Assembly (NCBI RefSeq): GCF_024213195.1
Contig: NZ_JANAVF010000009.1
Span: 186,001 to 250,000, forward strand
Source: Streptomyces sp. TBY4
GTDB taxonomy: Bacteria > Actinomycetota > Actinomycetes > Streptomycetales > Streptomycetaceae
Direction of reading: 5' to 3'
Length of the DNA stretch: 64,000 bases
The notes beneath the pieces are model-generated. The model saw only the letters and a list, made by a program, of their open reading frames with translations. It did no database searches and was not told the DNA's origin. Both the position numbers and the translations under genes were made by a program. This document shows, piece by piece, positions 40,944 to 49,476 of the stretch. The first letter of the stretch is position 1. Each line of letters opens with the position of its first letter.

Positions 40944-41807
40944 GTGCGCAAGAACATCAAGCTCACCGCCCTCGCCGCCACCGTCTCGGCGCTCGCCCTC
41001 GGCCTCACCGCCTGCGGCAGCTCCTCCGACCCGTCCTCCACCAAGGCCGACGGCGGCAAGACCGACGAGAGCAAGCCCCTGGTCGTCGCGGCGTCCCCGA
41101 CCCCGCACGCCGACATCCTGAAGTTCGTCAAGGACAACCTGGCGGCCAAGGACGGCCTCAAGCTGGAGGTGAAGGAGTTCACGGACTACGTCCTGCCGAA
41201 CACCGCCACCCAGCAGGGCCAGGTCGACGCCAACTACTTCCAGCACGTGCCGTACCTCGACGACTTCAACAAGAAGAACGGCACCGACATCGTGCCCGTC
41301 GTGAACGTGCACCTGGAGCCCCTGGGCCTGTACTCCAAGAAGTTCAAGGCCCTCACCGACATCAAGGCCGGCCAGACCATCGCCGTCCCCAACGACCCCA
41401 CCAACGAGGGCCGCGCGCTCCAGCTGCTCGCCGCGAACAACCTCATCACCCTCAAGGAGGGTGTCGGCACCGGCGCCAAGCTGTCCGACATCACCGACAA
41501 GAAGGGCCTGGAGTTCAAGGAGCTGGAGGCCGCCACGGTCCCGCGCGCCCTGAACGACGTGGACGCCGCCGTCATCAACGGCAACTACGCCATCGAGGCC
41601 AAGCTCGTCCCGGCCAAGGACGCGCTCGTCCTGGAGAAGGCCGAGGGCAACCCGTACGCCAACATCCTGGCCGTCAAGAAGGGCAACGAGAACGACCCGC
41701 GGATCCAGAAGCTCGCCAAGCTCCTGAACTCCGACGAGGTCAAGAAGTTCATCGACGAGAAGTACCAGGGCTCGGTCATCCCGGCCTTCGGCAAGCCGGC
41801 CGCCTAG
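40944..41807 (+). CDS. metQ: Methionine-binding lipoprotein
   Basis: 287 residues from GTG 40944, with an AAGAAAGG RBS about 8 nt upstream. A lipoprotein signal ends in LALGLTACGSSSD, where the Cys is lipidated. The NlpA-family binding domain shows VVAASPTPHADILKFVKDNL, NTATQQGQVDANYFQHVPYL, NDPTNEGRALQLLAANNLIT and NDVDAAVINGNYAIEAKLVP. It captures methionine outside the membrane and delivers it to MetNI. A perfect hairpin follows. Confidence 0.96.
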   Translation: MRKNIKLTALAATVSALALGLTACGSSSDPSSTKADGGKTDESKPLVVAASPTPHADILKFVKDNLAAKDGLKLEVKEFTDYVLPNTATQQGQVDANYFQHVPYLDDFNKKNGTDIVPVVNVHLEPLGLYSKKFKALTDIKAGQTIAVPNDPTNEGRALQLLAANNLITLKEGVGTGAKLSDITDKKGLEFKELEAATVPRALNDVDAAVINGNYAIEAKLVPAKDALVLEKAEGNPYANILAVKKGNENDPRIQKLAKLLNSDEVKKFIDEKYQGSVIPAFGKPAA

Positions 41808-41847
41808 TTCCGGCCACGGCGCCGGACCTGCCCGGACCGGCCCGCCC

Positions 41848-41886
41848 GCCCGGCCCCGTACGCCCCACCGGCGTACGGGGCCGGGC
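41848..41886 (+). terminator. Strong terminator hairpin after metQ
   Basis: GCCCGGCCCCGTACGCC (41848-41864), loop CCACC, then GGCGTACGGGGCCGGGC (41870-41886): a perfect 17-bp stem 40 nt after the stop. A second small hairpin, CTGCCCG-CTTC-CGGGCAG, follows at about 41888-41905. No U-tract. Confidence 0.8.
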
Positions 41887-42039
41887 TCTGCCCGCTTCCG
41901 GGCAGCCCGGCCCTGCACATCACCAGGCCCATGCTGCATGCTGTGGCCTACGACCCGCGGCTGCGGCCCGTAGGAACGGTCCCGCACCACGGTCGCCTCG
42001 CATCACGGTCGCACCACGGTCCCAGGCTTGGAGCTGCGC

Positions 42040-42837
42040 ATGACTACCACCTTCCCGGACGTCACCATCAGCACGGACCGGCTGGTGCTGCGCCCCTTCG
42101 AGGAAGAAGACGTCACCGCGCTCGCCGAGATGATGAACGACGAACACGTCACCGCCTGGACCTCCGTCCCGCACCCCTACACCTACGCCGACGCCGTCAC
42201 CTGGGCCACGAAGACCGCCCACGCCGAGCGCACCGAGGGCCGCGGCATCGTCTTCGCCGTCACCGAGTTCCTCACCCAGCGGCTGGTCGGCATCGTCCAC
42301 CTGCAGGACACCGACTGGCGGACCCGCGCCACCGAGGTCGGCTACGTCACCGCCCCCTGGGCCCGCGGCGAGGGCTACGCCAGCGAGTCCGTCCGCGCCG
42401 TCGCCCGCTGGCTCTTCACCGACCAGGGCTTCGAACGCCTCGAACTGCGCACCGCCGCCGACAACACGGCATCCCAGCAAGTGGCGCAGAAGACCGGTTG
42501 CATCAGTGAAGGCGTCCTGCGCAACGCCTGCATAGTGCGCACCCAGAACCCCGACGGAACCTGGGCCGACACCCGCAGCGACCTCATCGTCTGGGGCCTG
42601 GTCCCCGAGGACCTGGACGAGGACGCCGACGGCTACTCCAGCTCCCACGACGACTACGGGAACGAGTACGGCGACGACTACGGGACCGACTACCGGACCG
42701 ACTACGGAGACGGATACCAGGACGGCTACTCCGTGGGCCACGCGGACCCCCGAGCCGAAGCCCGCGACGCCTACCCGGCCCGCCCCGCCCACACCGACGA
42801 CGCGAACGGCTACGCCCTCTTCTCCGACCGGAACTAA
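42040..42837 (+). CDS. GNAT acetyltransferase with a Tyr/Asp/Gly-rich C-terminal tail
   Basis: 265 residues from ATG 42040 (TTGGAG lies 7-12 nt upstream). Residues about 8-185 are a RimJ/RimL-like GNAT domain: ISTDRLVLRPFEEEDVTALA, EVGYVTAPWARGEGYASESV, FERLELRTAADNTASQQVAQ. The last roughly 75 residues are a low-complexity acidic tail with repeated DY/GY pairs (DYGNEYGDDYGTDYRTDYGD), which is not part of the enzyme fold. The tail could mediate protein interaction or simply have expanded by slippage. Substrate unknown. Confidence 0.82.
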   Translation: MTTTFPDVTISTDRLVLRPFEEEDVTALAEMMNDEHVTAWTSVPHPYTYADAVTWATKTAHAERTEGRGIVFAVTEFLTQRLVGIVHLQDTDWRTRATEVGYVTAPWARGEGYASESVRAVARWLFTDQGFERLELRTAADNTASQQVAQKTGCISEGVLRNACIVRTQNPDGTWADTRSDLIVWGLVPEDLDEDADGYSSSHDDYGNEYGDDYGTDYRTDYGDGYQDGYSVGHADPRAEARDAYPARPAHTDDANGYALFSDRN

Positions 42838-42886
42838 CAGGCCGACCGGGTAGTCTCACGAAGCCCGACCCCCTCGACGAAGCTTC

Positions 42887-42915
42887 GCCCTGCTCCGGCC
42901 GCATCCGGGCAGGGC
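42887..42915 (+). promoter_or_regulatory. Hairpin in the cobL leader
   Basis: GCCCTG (42887-42892) with CAGGGC (42910-42915), enclosing an inner CCGG/CCGG stem, lies between a TAGTCT -10-like hexamer (42851-42856) and the cobL RBS. It does not match a cobalamin riboswitch; role unknown. Confidence 0.4.
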
Positions 42916-42942
42916 CCCTCCCACACCAGGAGACTGACGACG

Positions 42943-44160
42943 ATGGCCGACCGGGTCACGGTGATCGGCTGGGACGGCTCCCCCCTGACCGCGGCAGCCC
43001 GGTCCGCGCTCTCCGCCGCCACTCTGGTGGCCGGCGCCGCCCACCACCTCGCACTCCCCGAAGTCCCGCCCACCGCCGAACGCGTGCGCCTGGGCAGCCT
43101 GCCCCTCGCCGCCCGCCGGATCGCCGGCCACCGCGGCACCGCCGTCGTCCTCGCCGACGGGGACCCCGGCTTCTTCGGCGTCGTACGGACCCTGCGCGCC
43201 CCGGAACACGGCCTGGAGGTGGAGGTCGTACCGGCCGTCTCCGCCGTCGCCGCCGCCTTCGCCCGCGCCGGGATGCCCTGGGACGACGCCCAGGTCGTCG
43301 TCGCCCACCGCCGCACCCTGCGCCGCGCCGTGAACGTCTGCCGCGCCCACTCCAAGGTCGCCGTCATCACCTCGCCCGGCGCCGGCCCCGCCGAACTCGC
43401 CCTGCTGCTCGAAGGCGTCCACCGCACCTTCGTCATCTGCGAGGAACTCGGCACCGACAAGGAACAGGTCACGGTCCTCACCTCCGACAAGGCCGCCGAC
43501 CACAGCTGGCGCGACCCCAACGTGGTCATCGTCATCGGCGGTACGGGACCGGCCGCGGCCGCCGCCGAACCGGCCTGGCTGCTGGGCCGCAGCGCGGCCC
43601 CGGCCGCCGGCCGGGGCTGGGCCCGCCCGCAGATCGACGTGGGCGAAGGCGAGGCCACGCAGCTGCGCGCTGCCCAACTCGCCCGGCTCGGCCCGCGCAC
43701 CGGGGATCTCGTCTGGGACATCGGCTCCGGCTCCGGAGCCCTCGCCGTGGACGCCGCCGCCCTCGGCGCCGCCGTCATCGCCGTCGACGCCGACCGGCAC
43801 GCTTGCGAACGCACAACCGCAGCCGCCCGCGCCCGGGGCGTGCAGCTCCAGGTCGTCAACGGCCGCGCCCCGCACGTACTGGAAACCCTTCCCGAACCGG
43901 ACGTCGTCCGCGTCGGCGGCGGCGGAGCCCAGGTGGTCGCCGCCGTCGCCGACCGGCGTCCCGAACGGATCGTCAGCCACGCCTCCACGCGCGACGAGGC
44001 GGAGGCCATCGGCCGGGTGCTGGCCGAGGGCGGGTACGCCGTCGAGTGCGCGCTGCTCCAGTCCGTCGGCCTGGACACCCGGACCTGGACCGAACAACAG
44101 CGCTCCGTGGTGTTCCTGCTGGCCGCCGAACGCCCCGTTCACCGCCCGGACCGTCCCTAG
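42943..44160 (+). CDS. cobL: Precorrin-6Y C5,15-methyltransferase (decarboxylating), CbiE-CbiT type
   Basis: 405 residues with two domains. Residues about 1-200 are a CbiE/tetrapyrrole-methylase domain (VTVIGWDGSPLTAAARSALS, AVVLADGDPGFFGVVRTLRA, VSAVAAAFARAGMPWDDAQV). Residues about 235-400 are a CbiT SAM-methyltransferase (DLVWDIGSGSGALAVDAAAL, AAVIAVDADRHACERTTAAA). Together they methylate C5 and C15 and decarboxylate the corrin intermediate in aerobic-type cobalamin synthesis. AGGAGA lies 9 nt before ATG 42943. The BluB-CobT gene follows on the same strand after 228 bp. Confidence 0.94.
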   Translation: MADRVTVIGWDGSPLTAAARSALSAATLVAGAAHHLALPEVPPTAERVRLGSLPLAARRIAGHRGTAVVLADGDPGFFGVVRTLRAPEHGLEVEVVPAVSAVAAAFARAGMPWDDAQVVVAHRRTLRRAVNVCRAHSKVAVITSPGAGPAELALLLEGVHRTFVICEELGTDKEQVTVLTSDKAADHSWRDPNVVIVIGGTGPAAAAAEPAWLLGRSAAPAAGRGWARPQIDVGEGEATQLRAAQLARLGPRTGDLVWDIGSGSGALAVDAAALGAAVIAVDADRHACERTTAAARARGVQLQVVNGRAPHVLETLPEPDVVRVGGGGAQVVAAVADRRPERIVSHASTRDEAEAIGRVLAEGGYAVECALLQSVGLDTRTWTEQQRSVVFLLAAERPVHRPDRP

Positions 44161-44388
44161 CCGCGAGCCCGGGGTAGGCTGGCCGATCGCCGCACCGCCC
44201 GGACGATTCGGGCATGCGGTACCGGCTGGACGCGCGACGTGGCGCAGTCCACAGAGGACCGTGGCGGTTATGGCCGCCGCGGTGGCGAACGGGCAGGACA
44301 ATACTTACTGGTTGTCGTGCGGGCGTGCGTGAGGCCTCGTGGGCGACCGGGCAGTCGAAGAGGCAACACCGATGGGCGAGGGGTACGC

Positions 44389-47300
44389 ATGACTGACACC
44401 GGCCAGGTTCCGGGCGAGGGTCTCCCGGACAGCACGGGCATGGTGGATCAGCCGGGCGTCCCCGCCCCTGCTCCCCTGTCTTCCCCGGCGACCGGGAGCT
44501 ACGCCTTCCAGGACCTCGTGGACAACCCGGCCGAACCGGAGGACGAGGAACTGCTGCTGATGCCGAGCAGCCAGGGCGCGTGGAGCGACCCCCAGGTCGT
44601 CCCGCCGGTGCCCGCGTTCCCCGAGTTCCCCGAGCCCTCCGCGTACACGGACGCCCCCTACGCCGACTTCGGCGGGGCCCCCGAGTACCAGCAGCCCCAC
44701 CCGGTCCAGCTTCCGGTCCCCGAGGCCCCGCTCGGCTTCGAGCCCGCCGGCTACCCGCAGCAGTCCTTCGACGGGCAGCCGTTCACGGAGCAGCCGTCCT
44801 TCGCCGACGCCTCCTACGCCGACGCCTCCTACGGCGCCGGTGCGCACGAGGCCGGCGGCCGGGATTCCGGCGCCCTTGACCTCGGCGGCCTCGTGGCCCC
44901 GCAGCCGCTGTCCGCTCCCCAGGCCCAGCCCCAGGCCCCGGTGGCGCCCGTCGCGGCGGCCCCGGTGCGGCGGCCGCTGCACATGGGCCCGGCCGTCCCC
45001 GAGGCCACCGGCGGAGTCGTACGGTCCCTCGCGGACCGCGGTCCGGCCGCGGCGCCGGCGCCCGCCGCCGCCCCCGTGCAGGCCCAGGCTCCGCTGACGC
45101 CGGCCGGGCCCGTGCCCGTTCCCGTCCCGGTCGCCTCCGTCCCCTCCGCCCCCGAGCCCGTGAACCCGGACCTGAGCACCCCGGCCACGCCCGTCCCGGT
45201 GCGCCAGTCCGGGCCGCCGACCACGGGGCCCGAGTACCTGGACTTCACGCAGGCCGAGGCCGGGCAGGTGCCGGGTGCGGCGCAGCAGCCGGTCGAGATC
45301 CCGGTCGAGATCCCGGTCCAGGCCGGGACGCCGTGGATCGTGGAGCCGGCTGCGGAAGCCGCGGCGGAGCCCGCCGGAGAGCCCGTGGCCGAGCCCGTCG
45401 CGGAGCCTGTCGCCGAGCCCGCCGCGGCCCCTGTCGCCTTCGCCGGGCCCGAAGCGGTGCTCGTGCCCGAGCCGGAGTCCGCGGCCGCGGCCGTGCCGCC
45501 GGCGGCGCCGGAGCCGGAGCCGGTCGCCGTGGCTCCTGCGGCCGAGCCGGTGCTCGTGGAGCCGGAGCCGGAGCCCGTCGCCGAACCCGTCGTCTTCGCC
45601 GAGCCCCAGCCCCAATCCGAGCTCCCCGTCGTACCGGTCCCCGAGGCCGTCGTCGCTGCCGTGGAGCCGGAGCCGCAGCCGGAGCCGCAGCCGGCAGAAA
45701 CGGTGGTTCAGGCCGAGGAGCCGGAGCCGCTGCCGCTGCCCGAGGCCGTCCCCGTCGTGGTCCCCGGGATCGAGCCCGTCGCCCCGGCGCAGGCCGACGT
45801 ACCGCTGGAGGCCGGTCAGGCCCCCGAGGCCGAAGCCGAGCCGGAAGCCGAGCCCGAAGCCGGGCTGGAACCGGAAGCCGACGCCGAGGCCCCCGCCACC
45901 GAGGCGGCCCCCGGATACGCCGACGCCGAGCGCGAGGCCGTCCTGCGCGTCATGCGCGAGCGCCGTGACATCCGCAAGGGCTTCCGCCGCGACCCGATCC
46001 CGCACGAGGTGCTGCTGCGCGTCCTGGAGGCGGCCCACACCGCGCCCAGCGTCGGCCACTCCCAGCCGTGGGACTTCGTCGTCATCAAGTCCGCCGAGAC
46101 CCGCCGGACCATGCACGAGCTCGCCGAGCGCCAGCGCGAGGCCTACGCGAAGTCGCTGCCCAAGGGCCGCGCCAAGCAGTTCAAGGAACTCAAGATCGAG
46201 GCCATCCTCGACACCCCGGTGAACATCGTGGTCACCGCCGACCCCACCCGGGGCGGCCGCCACACCCTGGGCCGGCACACCCAGCCGCAGATGGCCCCGT
46301 ACTCCTCGGCCCTCGCCGTGGAGAACCTCTGGCTCGCGGCACGCGCCGAGGGCCTCGGGGTCGGCTGGGTCAGCTTCTTCGACGAGCGCGAGATGGTCCG
46401 CGAGCTCGGTCTGCCGGAGCACCTGGAGGTCGTCGCCTACCTGTGCGTCGGCTACGTGGACGAGTTCCCCGAAGAGCCCGAGCTGATGCAGGCCGGCTGG
46501 TCGCAGCGGCGTCCCCTCGCCTGGGTCGTCCACGAGGAGACGTACGGGCGCCGCGCGCTGCCCGGCGAGGAGCCGCACGACCTGCTCTCCGAGACGGTCG
46601 CCAGCATCCGTCCGCTCGACGCGAAGGCGCTCGGCGAGGCGTGGGAGCGGCAGAAGCGCATGACCAAGCCCGCCGGGGCCCTGGGCATGCTCGAAATCAT
46701 CTCGGCCCAGCTGTCCGGCCTCTCGCGGGTCTGCCCGCCGCCGATCCCGGAGCCGGCCGCGGTCGCGATCTTCGCGGGTGACCACGGGGTGCACGCCCAG
46801 GGAGTCACCCCCTGGCCGCAGGAGGTCACCACGCAGATGGTGGCCAACTTCCTGGGCGGCGGCGCGGTGTGCAACGCGTTCGCCAACCAGGTGGGCGCGG
46901 AGGTCTGCGTGATCGACGTCGGCGTCGCGGGTGACCTTCCGGCCACGCCGGGGCTGCTGCCGCGGAAGGTCCGCGCGGGCACGGCGGACCTGTCGGTCGG
47001 CCCCGCGATGACCCGCGAGGAGGCCGTCGCGGCGATCGAGGTGGGCATCGAGACGGCCCGCGACCTGGTCGCGGCGGGGAACAAGGCGCTCCTGACGGGC
47101 GAGATGGGCATCGCCAACACCACGGTGTCGGCGGCGCTGATCTCGGTCTTCACCGGGGTGGACCCGGGCGAGGTCACCGGGCGCGGCACGGGGATCAACG
47201 ACGAGACCCACGCCCGTAAGGTCGAGGTCGTGCGGCGCGCGCTGGAGCTCCACCAGCCCGATCCGGCGGACCCGATCGGCGTCCTGGCGGCCATCGGCGG

Positions 47301-47631
47301 CCTGGAGCACGCGGCGATCGTGGGCCTGCTCCTGGGTGGAGCCTCGCTGCGGACCCCGGTGATCCTGGACGGGGTCAGCGCCGGCGCGGCCGCGCTGGTG
47401 GCCCGTGCGATCGCTCCGGAGTCGCTGTCCGCGTGCATCGCGGGACACCGCAGTGCGGAGCCGGGGCACGTGGCGGCACTGAACAAGCTCGGGCTGCGCC
47501 CGCTGGTCGACCTGGACCTGCGGCTCGGCGAGGGTACGGGGGCGCTGCTGGCGCTGCCGCTGGTGCAGAGTGCTGCGCGGGCGATGCACGAGGTGGCTAC
47601 GTTCGACTCGGCGGGTGTCACGGAGAAGTAG
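44389..47631 (+). CDS. cobT: BluB-CobT fusion with long Pro/Ala/Glu-rich N-terminal extension
   Basis: 1080 residues from ATG 44389 (GCGAGGGG upstream). Residues about 1-505 are low-complexity and probably disordered: proline, alanine and glutamate with repeated PEPEPVAEPV-type units. Residues about 510-725 match BluB, the oxygen-dependent enzyme that turns FMN into 5,6-dimethylbenzimidazole (VLRVMRERRDIRKGFRRDPI, HTAPSVGHSQPWDFVVIKSA, ENLWLAARAEGLGVGWVSFF). Residues about 735-1080 are CobT, nicotinate-nucleotide:dimethylbenzimidazole phosphoribosyltransferase (AIFAGDHGVHAQGVTPWPQE, TGEMGIANTTVSAALISVFT, LDLRLGEGTGALLALPLVQS with the catalytic Glu). One chain thus makes and activates the lower ligand of B12. 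Confidence 0.92.
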   Translation: MTDTGQVPGEGLPDSTGMVDQPGVPAPAPLSSPATGSYAFQDLVDNPAEPEDEELLLMPSSQGAWSDPQVVPPVPAFPEFPEPSAYTDAPYADFGGAPEYQQPHPVQLPVPEAPLGFEPAGYPQQSFDGQPFTEQPSFADASYADASYGAGAHEAGGRDSGALDLGGLVAPQPLSAPQAQPQAPVAPVAAAPVRRPLHMGPAVPEATGGVVRSLADRGPAAAPAPAAAPVQAQAPLTPAGPVPVPVPVASVPSAPEPVNPDLSTPATPVPVRQSGPPTTGPEYLDFTQAEAGQVPGAAQQPVEIPVEIPVQAGTPWIVEPAAEAAAEPAGEPVAEPVAEPVAEPAAAPVAFAGPEAVLVPEPESAAAAVPPAAPEPEPVAVAPAAEPVLVEPEPEPVAEPVVFAEPQPQSELPVVPVPEAVVAAVEPEPQPEPQPAETVVQAEEPEPLPLPEAVPVVVPGIEPVAPAQADVPLEAGQAPEAEAEPEAEPEAGLEPEADAEAPATEAAPGYADAEREAVLRVMRERRDIRKGFRRDPIPHEVLLRVLEAAHTAPSVGHSQPWDFVVIKSAETRRTMHELAERQREAYAKSLPKGRAKQFKELKIEAILDTPVNIVVTADPTRGGRHTLGRHTQPQMAPYSSALAVENLWLAARAEGLGVGWVSFFDEREMVRELGLPEHLEVVAYLCVGYVDEFPEEPELMQAGWSQRRPLAWVVHEETYGRRALPGEEPHDLLSETVASIRPLDAKALGEAWERQKRMTKPAGALGMLEIISAQLSGLSRVCPPPIPEPAAVAIFAGDHGVHAQGVTPWPQEVTTQMVANFLGGGAVCNAFANQVGAEVCVIDVGVAGDLPATPGLLPRKVRAGTADLSVGPAMTREEAVAAIEVGIETARDLVAAGNKALLTGEMGIANTTVSAALISVFTGVDPGEVTGRGTGINDETHARKVEVVRRALELHQPDPADPIGVLAAIGGLEHAAIVGLLLGGASLRTPVILDGVSAGAAALVARAIAPESLSACIAGHRSAEPGHVAALNKLGLRPLVDLDLRLGEGTGALLALPLVQSAARAMHEVATFDSAGVTEK

Positions 47632-47651
47632 GCCGGCCGGCTCGCTGCGGG

Positions 47652-47799
47652 GGCCGGTGCCGGGGGCGGGGTGGGGTGTCGTCCGGGACTCATGATTTAT
47701 GGCGCCCTGTGCACCCTGCGTCCCGTGTGGCCTGTTTCCGCGCCAACAAATCACGTTTTACGTCCCGGACGACACCCCACCCCGCCCCCGACACCGGCC
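47652..47799. repeat. 148-bp palindromic element with 38-bp inverted arms
   Basis: The left arm 47652-47689 (GGCCGGTGCCGGGGGCGGGG ... GTCCGGGAC) pairs with 47762-47799 with one mismatch. Inside, TGATTT-AT-GGCGC and GCGCC-AAC-AAATCA extend the stem. The roughly 72-bp interior (47690-47761) is visibly more AT-rich than the genome. It resembles a MITE or a structured RNA more than a plain terminator. It begins 21 bp after the cobT stop. Confidence 0.7.
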
Positions 47800-47800
47800 A

Positions 47801-47860
47801 ATCCAGCCCCTCCGGCGTTTGAGGAGCGGGGGTCCGGGGGCGGAGCCCCCGAAGGGGGCC
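47801..47860. repeat. Second copy of the dispersed intergenic repeat
   Basis: ATCCAGCCCCTCCGGCGTTT, then GAGGAGCGGG and a GGTCCGGGGGCGGAGCCCCC hairpin, matching the right half of the 1011-1187 palindrome (TTCCAGCCCGTCCGGCGTTT, GAGGACCGGG). The unit ends in a GC-rich stem-loop and could terminate transcripts. Confidence 0.75.
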
Positions 47861-48189
47861 GGGGCGGAGCCCCGGTTTCGGGAAGGGGCGGGGTGGGGAA
47901 TGCCCCGCAGGGCCCCCGGTCAGCCCCCGCCGGCCCGGCGGCCCCGTGGCCGCCCCGGGCGGGAGGCTCCGTACGGGCCGGGGATCATGGGGCGGGAGCC
48001 CCGTGGCCTGGGGCGGAGCCGAGGGGTGGTCCGGGCACCGCCCGGCCAGGGCAAAGGCCCCCGAGGCGACCACCGCGCAGGTGGGTCGTATCGTGGACCC
48101 CGGACGGGCCACCGCACGTCACCGCCCGATCAGCCGCTCCAGCGACGCAGCGGCCCGCCGTCACCGCCGCATCAGGAGCCGCAACCGCC

Positions 48190-49410
48190 ATGGGACACCC
48201 GGCACACCCCGCCTACCCCGTCGGACTCCGCCTCACGGGCCGCCGCGTCGTCGTGATCGGCGGTGGCCAGGTCGCCCAGCGCCGCCTGCCCTCGCTCATC
48301 GCGGCCGGCGCCGACATCGTCCTCATCTCGCCCTCTGCGACCCCCTCCGTGGACGCCATGGCGGAGACCGGGGAGATCCGCTGGGAGCGCCGCCGCTACG
48401 AGGCCGGTGACCTGGCCGGCGCCTGGTACGCCCTGGTCGCCACCCGGGACCGTGCCGCCAACGACGCCGCCTCCGCCGAAGCGGAGCGCGAGCGGATCTG
48501 GTGCGTCCGGGCCGACGACGCCGAGGCCGCGAGTGCCTGGACCCCGGCCACCGGCCGGGTGGAGGGCGTCACCGTGGCCGTGCTGAGCGGCAACGATCCC
48601 CGCCGTTCCGCCGCCGTGCGCGACGCGGTCGTCGAGGGGCTGCGGGACGGCTCCCTGACCGCCGCCCGCCCGCACACCCCCGGCGTGTCCCTCGTCGGCG
48701 GCGGTCCGGGCGACCCGGACCTGATCACGGTCCGCGGGCGGCGCCTGCTCGCCGAGGCCGATGTGGTCATCGCCGACCGGCTGGGCCCCCGTGACCTCCT
48801 CGACGAGCTCCCGCCGCACGTCGAGGTCATCGACGCCGCGAAGATCCCGTACGGCCGGTTCATGGCCCAGGAGGCCATCAACGACGCCCTCATCACGCAC
48901 GCCAAGGCCGGCAAGGCCGTGGTCCGGCTCAAGGGCGGGGACCCGTACGTCTTCGGGCGGGGGATGGAGGAGCTCCAGGCCCTCGCCGAGGCGGGCATCC
49001 CCTGCACCGTCGTGCCGGGCATCTCGAGTTCGATCTCCGTGCCCGGCGCGGCCGGCATCCCGGTCACCCACCGCGGCGTGGCCCACGAGTTCACCGTGGT
49101 CAGCGGCCACGTCGGTCCCGACGACCCGCGCTCCCTCGTGGACTGGGCCTCGCTGGCCAAGCTCACCGGCACCCTGGTCATCCTGATGGGCGTCGACAAG
49201 ATCGGGCTGATCGCCGAGGCGCTGGTCCGGCACGGCCGCCCCGCCGACACCGCCGTGGCCGTCATCCAGGAGGGCACGACCGCGGCGCAGCGCCGCGTGG
49301 ACGCCACCCTGGCGACGGTCGGCGAGACCGTCCGGGTCCAGGAAGTGCGGCCGCCCGCCGTCATCGTGATCGGCGACGTGGTGAAGGTGCACCGGCCCGC
49401 CGCCGAGTGA
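48190..49410 (+). CDS. cobA: Uroporphyrinogen-III C-methyltransferase with CysG-type N-terminal dehydrogenase domain
   Basis: 406 residues from ATG 48190. N-terminal Rossmann domain (RLTGRRVVVIGGGQVAQRRL, residues about 10-150) as in precorrin-2 dehydrogenase/CysG. C-terminal SUMT domain with GVSLVGGGPGDPDLITVRGR, RLKGGDPYVFGRGMEELQAL and GIPVTHRGVAHEFTVVSGHV. It methylates uroporphyrinogen III at C2 and C7 to precorrin-2, the branch point to siroheme and cobalamin. Whether the N-terminal domain is still an active dehydrogenase/ferrochelatase is uncertain. The symbol cysG would also be defensible. Confidence 0.92.
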   Translation: MGHPAHPAYPVGLRLTGRRVVVIGGGQVAQRRLPSLIAAGADIVLISPSATPSVDAMAETGEIRWERRRYEAGDLAGAWYALVATRDRAANDAASAEAERERIWCVRADDAEAASAWTPATGRVEGVTVAVLSGNDPRRSAAVRDAVVEGLRDGSLTAARPHTPGVSLVGGGPGDPDLITVRGRRLLAEADVVIADRLGPRDLLDELPPHVEVIDAAKIPYGRFMAQEAINDALITHAKAGKAVVRLKGGDPYVFGRGMEELQALAEAGIPCTVVPGISSSISVPGAAGIPVTHRGVAHEFTVVSGHVGPDDPRSLVDWASLAKLTGTLVILMGVDKIGLIAEALVRHGRPADTAVAVIQEGTTAAQRRVDATLATVGETVRVQEVRPPAVIVIGDVVKVHRPAAE

Positions 49411-49476
49411 CACCCCGCCATCCCGCAACCCCGCAGAGCCGTTGGCACCGCACCCAGGACAAGGCAGTATCACCCT

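Larger units (their letters stand above)
47632..48189. other. Gene-free stretch between cobT and the CysG/CobA-type gene
   Basis: 558 bp without a convincing gene. It contains a 148-bp palindromic element (47652-47799) directly followed by a dispersed repeat unit (47801-47860). The rest (about 47870-48189) is GC-rich with G-runs on the plus strand and has no clear promoter. Frames open in this region continue from the downstream gene and lack RBS. Confidence 0.6.

Noticed and set aside
42838..44388. Cobalamin riboswitch before cobL or the BluB-CobT gene
   Set aside because: I looked for the conserved B12-box and GCCACTG core in both leaders and found neither; only a simple hairpin is present before cobL.
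44239..44388. Upstream extension of the BluB-CobT gene to GTG 44239
   Set aside because: The added 50 residues are Arg/Gly-rich without RBS, whereas GAGGGG precedes ATG 44389.
44305..47754. 1149-codon frame antisense to the BluB-CobT gene
   Set aside because: It mirrors the codon-position bias of the fusion gene; it has no domain and no RBS.
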